Below, in pieces: positions 5,988-6,510 of a stretch of DNA of 6,510 nt. Source of the DNA: an uncultured Xanthobacteraceae bacterium. Its GTDB lineage: Bacteria; Pseudomonadota; Alphaproteobacteria; Rhizobiales; Xanthobacteraceae. The notes under the pieces were generated by a model, which searched no databases, had not been told where the DNA came from, and saw nothing but the letters and a program-made list of their open reading frames with translations. Position 1 is the first letter of the stretch. Each line of letters starts with the position of its first letter. The DNA lies in the NCBI GenBank assembly GCA_955652925.1, contig CATPCO010000816.1:1-6510 (forward strand), written 5' to 3'. The position numbers and the translations under genes were made by a program.

Positions 5988-6356
5988 ATGAACGAGATCA
6001 TGGTTGGCGAGCTGCGCGAATTCAAGGAGGGCGACTATCGCGTGCTCAAGGTCGAGGACTTCGAGTTCGGCATCTACCGGCAAGGCGATCGCCTCTTCGC
6101 CTACGAAAACCAATGTCCCCACGACGGCGGCCCGGTCTGTCAGGGCAAGGTCATTCCGCGCGTGGAGGAGGTGCTCGGGCCCGACCAGAAAAGCCGGGGC
6201 CTGCGCTTCTCCGAGCGGCGCAACATTGTGTGCCCCTGGCACGGCTGGGAATTCGATCTCGAATCCGGCCGCCACTGCGGTGATCCGAAATATCGCCTGC
6301 GCCCCGTCAACGTGCGCCTTGAGGACAACCGGGTCTACGTGAAGCTTCCGGCCTGA
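5988..6356 (+). CDS. Rieske [2Fe-2S] ferredoxin-like protein
   Basis: A 122-residue single-domain Rieske protein. The cluster ligands are C43-P-H45 (QCPHDGGPVCQG) and C82-P-W-H85 (CPWHGWEFDLESG). This is the CxH...CxxH signature with two Cys and two His. Between H45 and C82 are 36 residues, about twice the spacing in ring-hydroxylating dioxygenase ferredoxins. The extra stretch (about residues 54-80) is charged and contains LGPDQKSRG and SERRN. The C-terminal half (GDPKYRLRPVNVRLEDNRVYVKL) is the usual closing beta-sheet. There is no membrane anchor or Tat signal, so it is a soluble cytoplasmic electron carrier and not a bc1-type Rieske subunit. No oxygenase alpha subunit or reductase is seen in the window. 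As the last gene of the trio it may pass electrons to or from a partner encoded nearby, possibly the molybdoenzyme. The family is certain; the partner is unknown. Confidence 0.93.
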   Translation: MNEIMVGELREFKEGDYRVLKVEDFEFGIYRQGDRLFAYENQCPHDGGPVCQGKVIPRVEEVLGPDQKSRGLRFSERRNIVCPWHGWEFDLESGRHCGDPKYRLRPVNVRLEDNRVYVKLPA

Positions 6357-6374
6357 CGTGCCGCCGGTTCGGCG

Positions 6375-6443
6375 TAGGTTGGATCGCGTTCTTCACGAGA
6401 CCCAACATCCACCGGGTGGGCATCCGTGGCCTTGGGTCTCGCG
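6375..6443. repeat. Palindromic repeat element / probable operon-end hairpin
   Basis: CGAGACCCAA (6396-6405) is the exact reverse complement of TTGGGTCTCG (6432-6441), a perfect 10-bp stem with a 26-base loop. The outer pair C6394-G6443 follows one mismatch. GTTGG (6378-6382) can alternatively pair with CCAAC (6402-6406), so two folds compete. The text GTAGGTTGG...ACCCAACATCCACC resembles, from memory, a short interspersed repeat common in Bradyrhizobium and other proteobacteria. It starts about 20 bp after the Rieske stop and has no T-tract. It may end or stabilise the operon transcript, or be only a scattered repeat. Confidence 0.55.
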
Positions 6444-6476
6444 CGGACGCGCTCGGCCCAGCCTGCCGCGCCTCGC

Positions 6477-6510
6477 ATGACCGCTTCGGAGCTCGAGCTG
6501 AGCATTGCGC
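6477..6510 (+). CDS. Possible start of a further gene, cut by the window end
   Basis: An ATG at 6477 opens a frame, MTASELELSIA, that runs to the window edge without a stop. There is no clear Shine-Dalgarno before it, and 11 residues are too few to assign a family. The wording loosely recalls N-termini of amidase-signature enzymes, but this is a weak impression. It could equally be chance. Confidence 0.2.
   Translation, partial: MTASELELSIA

Noticed and set aside
5487..6275. Minus-strand open frame of 262 codons opposite the trio
   Set aside because: It is antisense to three genes with clear coding character and recognised motifs, and no protein family pattern is visible in its translation.

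Overview
The window is GC-rich (clearly above 60% by eye) with dense G/C-ending codon use. It carries a PhoU tail and short interspersed palindromes of the kind found in Bradyrhizobium and its relatives. The best guess is a chromosomal segment of an alphaproteobacterium, probably order Hyphomicrobiales (Rhizobiales). This rests on overall character and remembered family resemblance, not on a search. No rRNA, tRNA, CRISPR array, transposase or phage gene was seen.

Left part (1-1791). The window opens inside the last half of phoU (+), the phosphate-signalling regulator. It ends at 379 in a strong hairpin that may act as a terminator. Facing it are two minus-strand genes that form a tight pair. 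The upstream one is a GFA/CENP-V-type zinc protein (1381-1791) with a near-perfect Shine-Dalgarno. Five bases after its stop begins a seven-bladed YVTN-type beta-propeller protein (443-1375) with no signal peptide.

Divergent gap (1792-1950). It lies between the GFA gene and a large plus-strand gene, and holds an imperfect inverted repeat of about 90 bp that resembles an interspersed repeat element. It occupies most of the shared upstream region of both transcription units.

Right part (1951-6356, all +). A 797-residue molybdopterin-binding subunit of the xanthine dehydrogenase/CO dehydrogenase (CoxL form II-like) superfamily comes first. No FAD or [2Fe-2S] partner subunit is visible. After 81 bp, which contain a possible internal promoter, follows a compact trio. 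It consists of an amidohydrolase-2 family metal-dependent hydrolase/decarboxylase (4426-5676), a 97-residue protein of unknown function overlapping it by ATGA (5673-5966), and a Rieske [2Fe-2S] ferredoxin-like protein with a long insertion between its two ligand pairs (5988-6356). Together they look like a catabolic module for an aromatic, heterocyclic or carboxylated substrate: hydroxylation by the Mo enzyme, C-C or C-N bond cleavage by the amidohydrolase, and electron transfer through the Rieske protein. The substrate cannot be told from sequence, and the functional link is inference from gene order.

Right edge (6357-6510). A perfect 10-bp inverted repeat inside a palindrome-rich stretch probably ends the operon. 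A short open frame starting at 6477 may be the beginning of the next gene. The most promising candidate for something undescribed is the amidohydrolase / small protein / Rieske trio together with the orphan Mo hydroxylase subunit.
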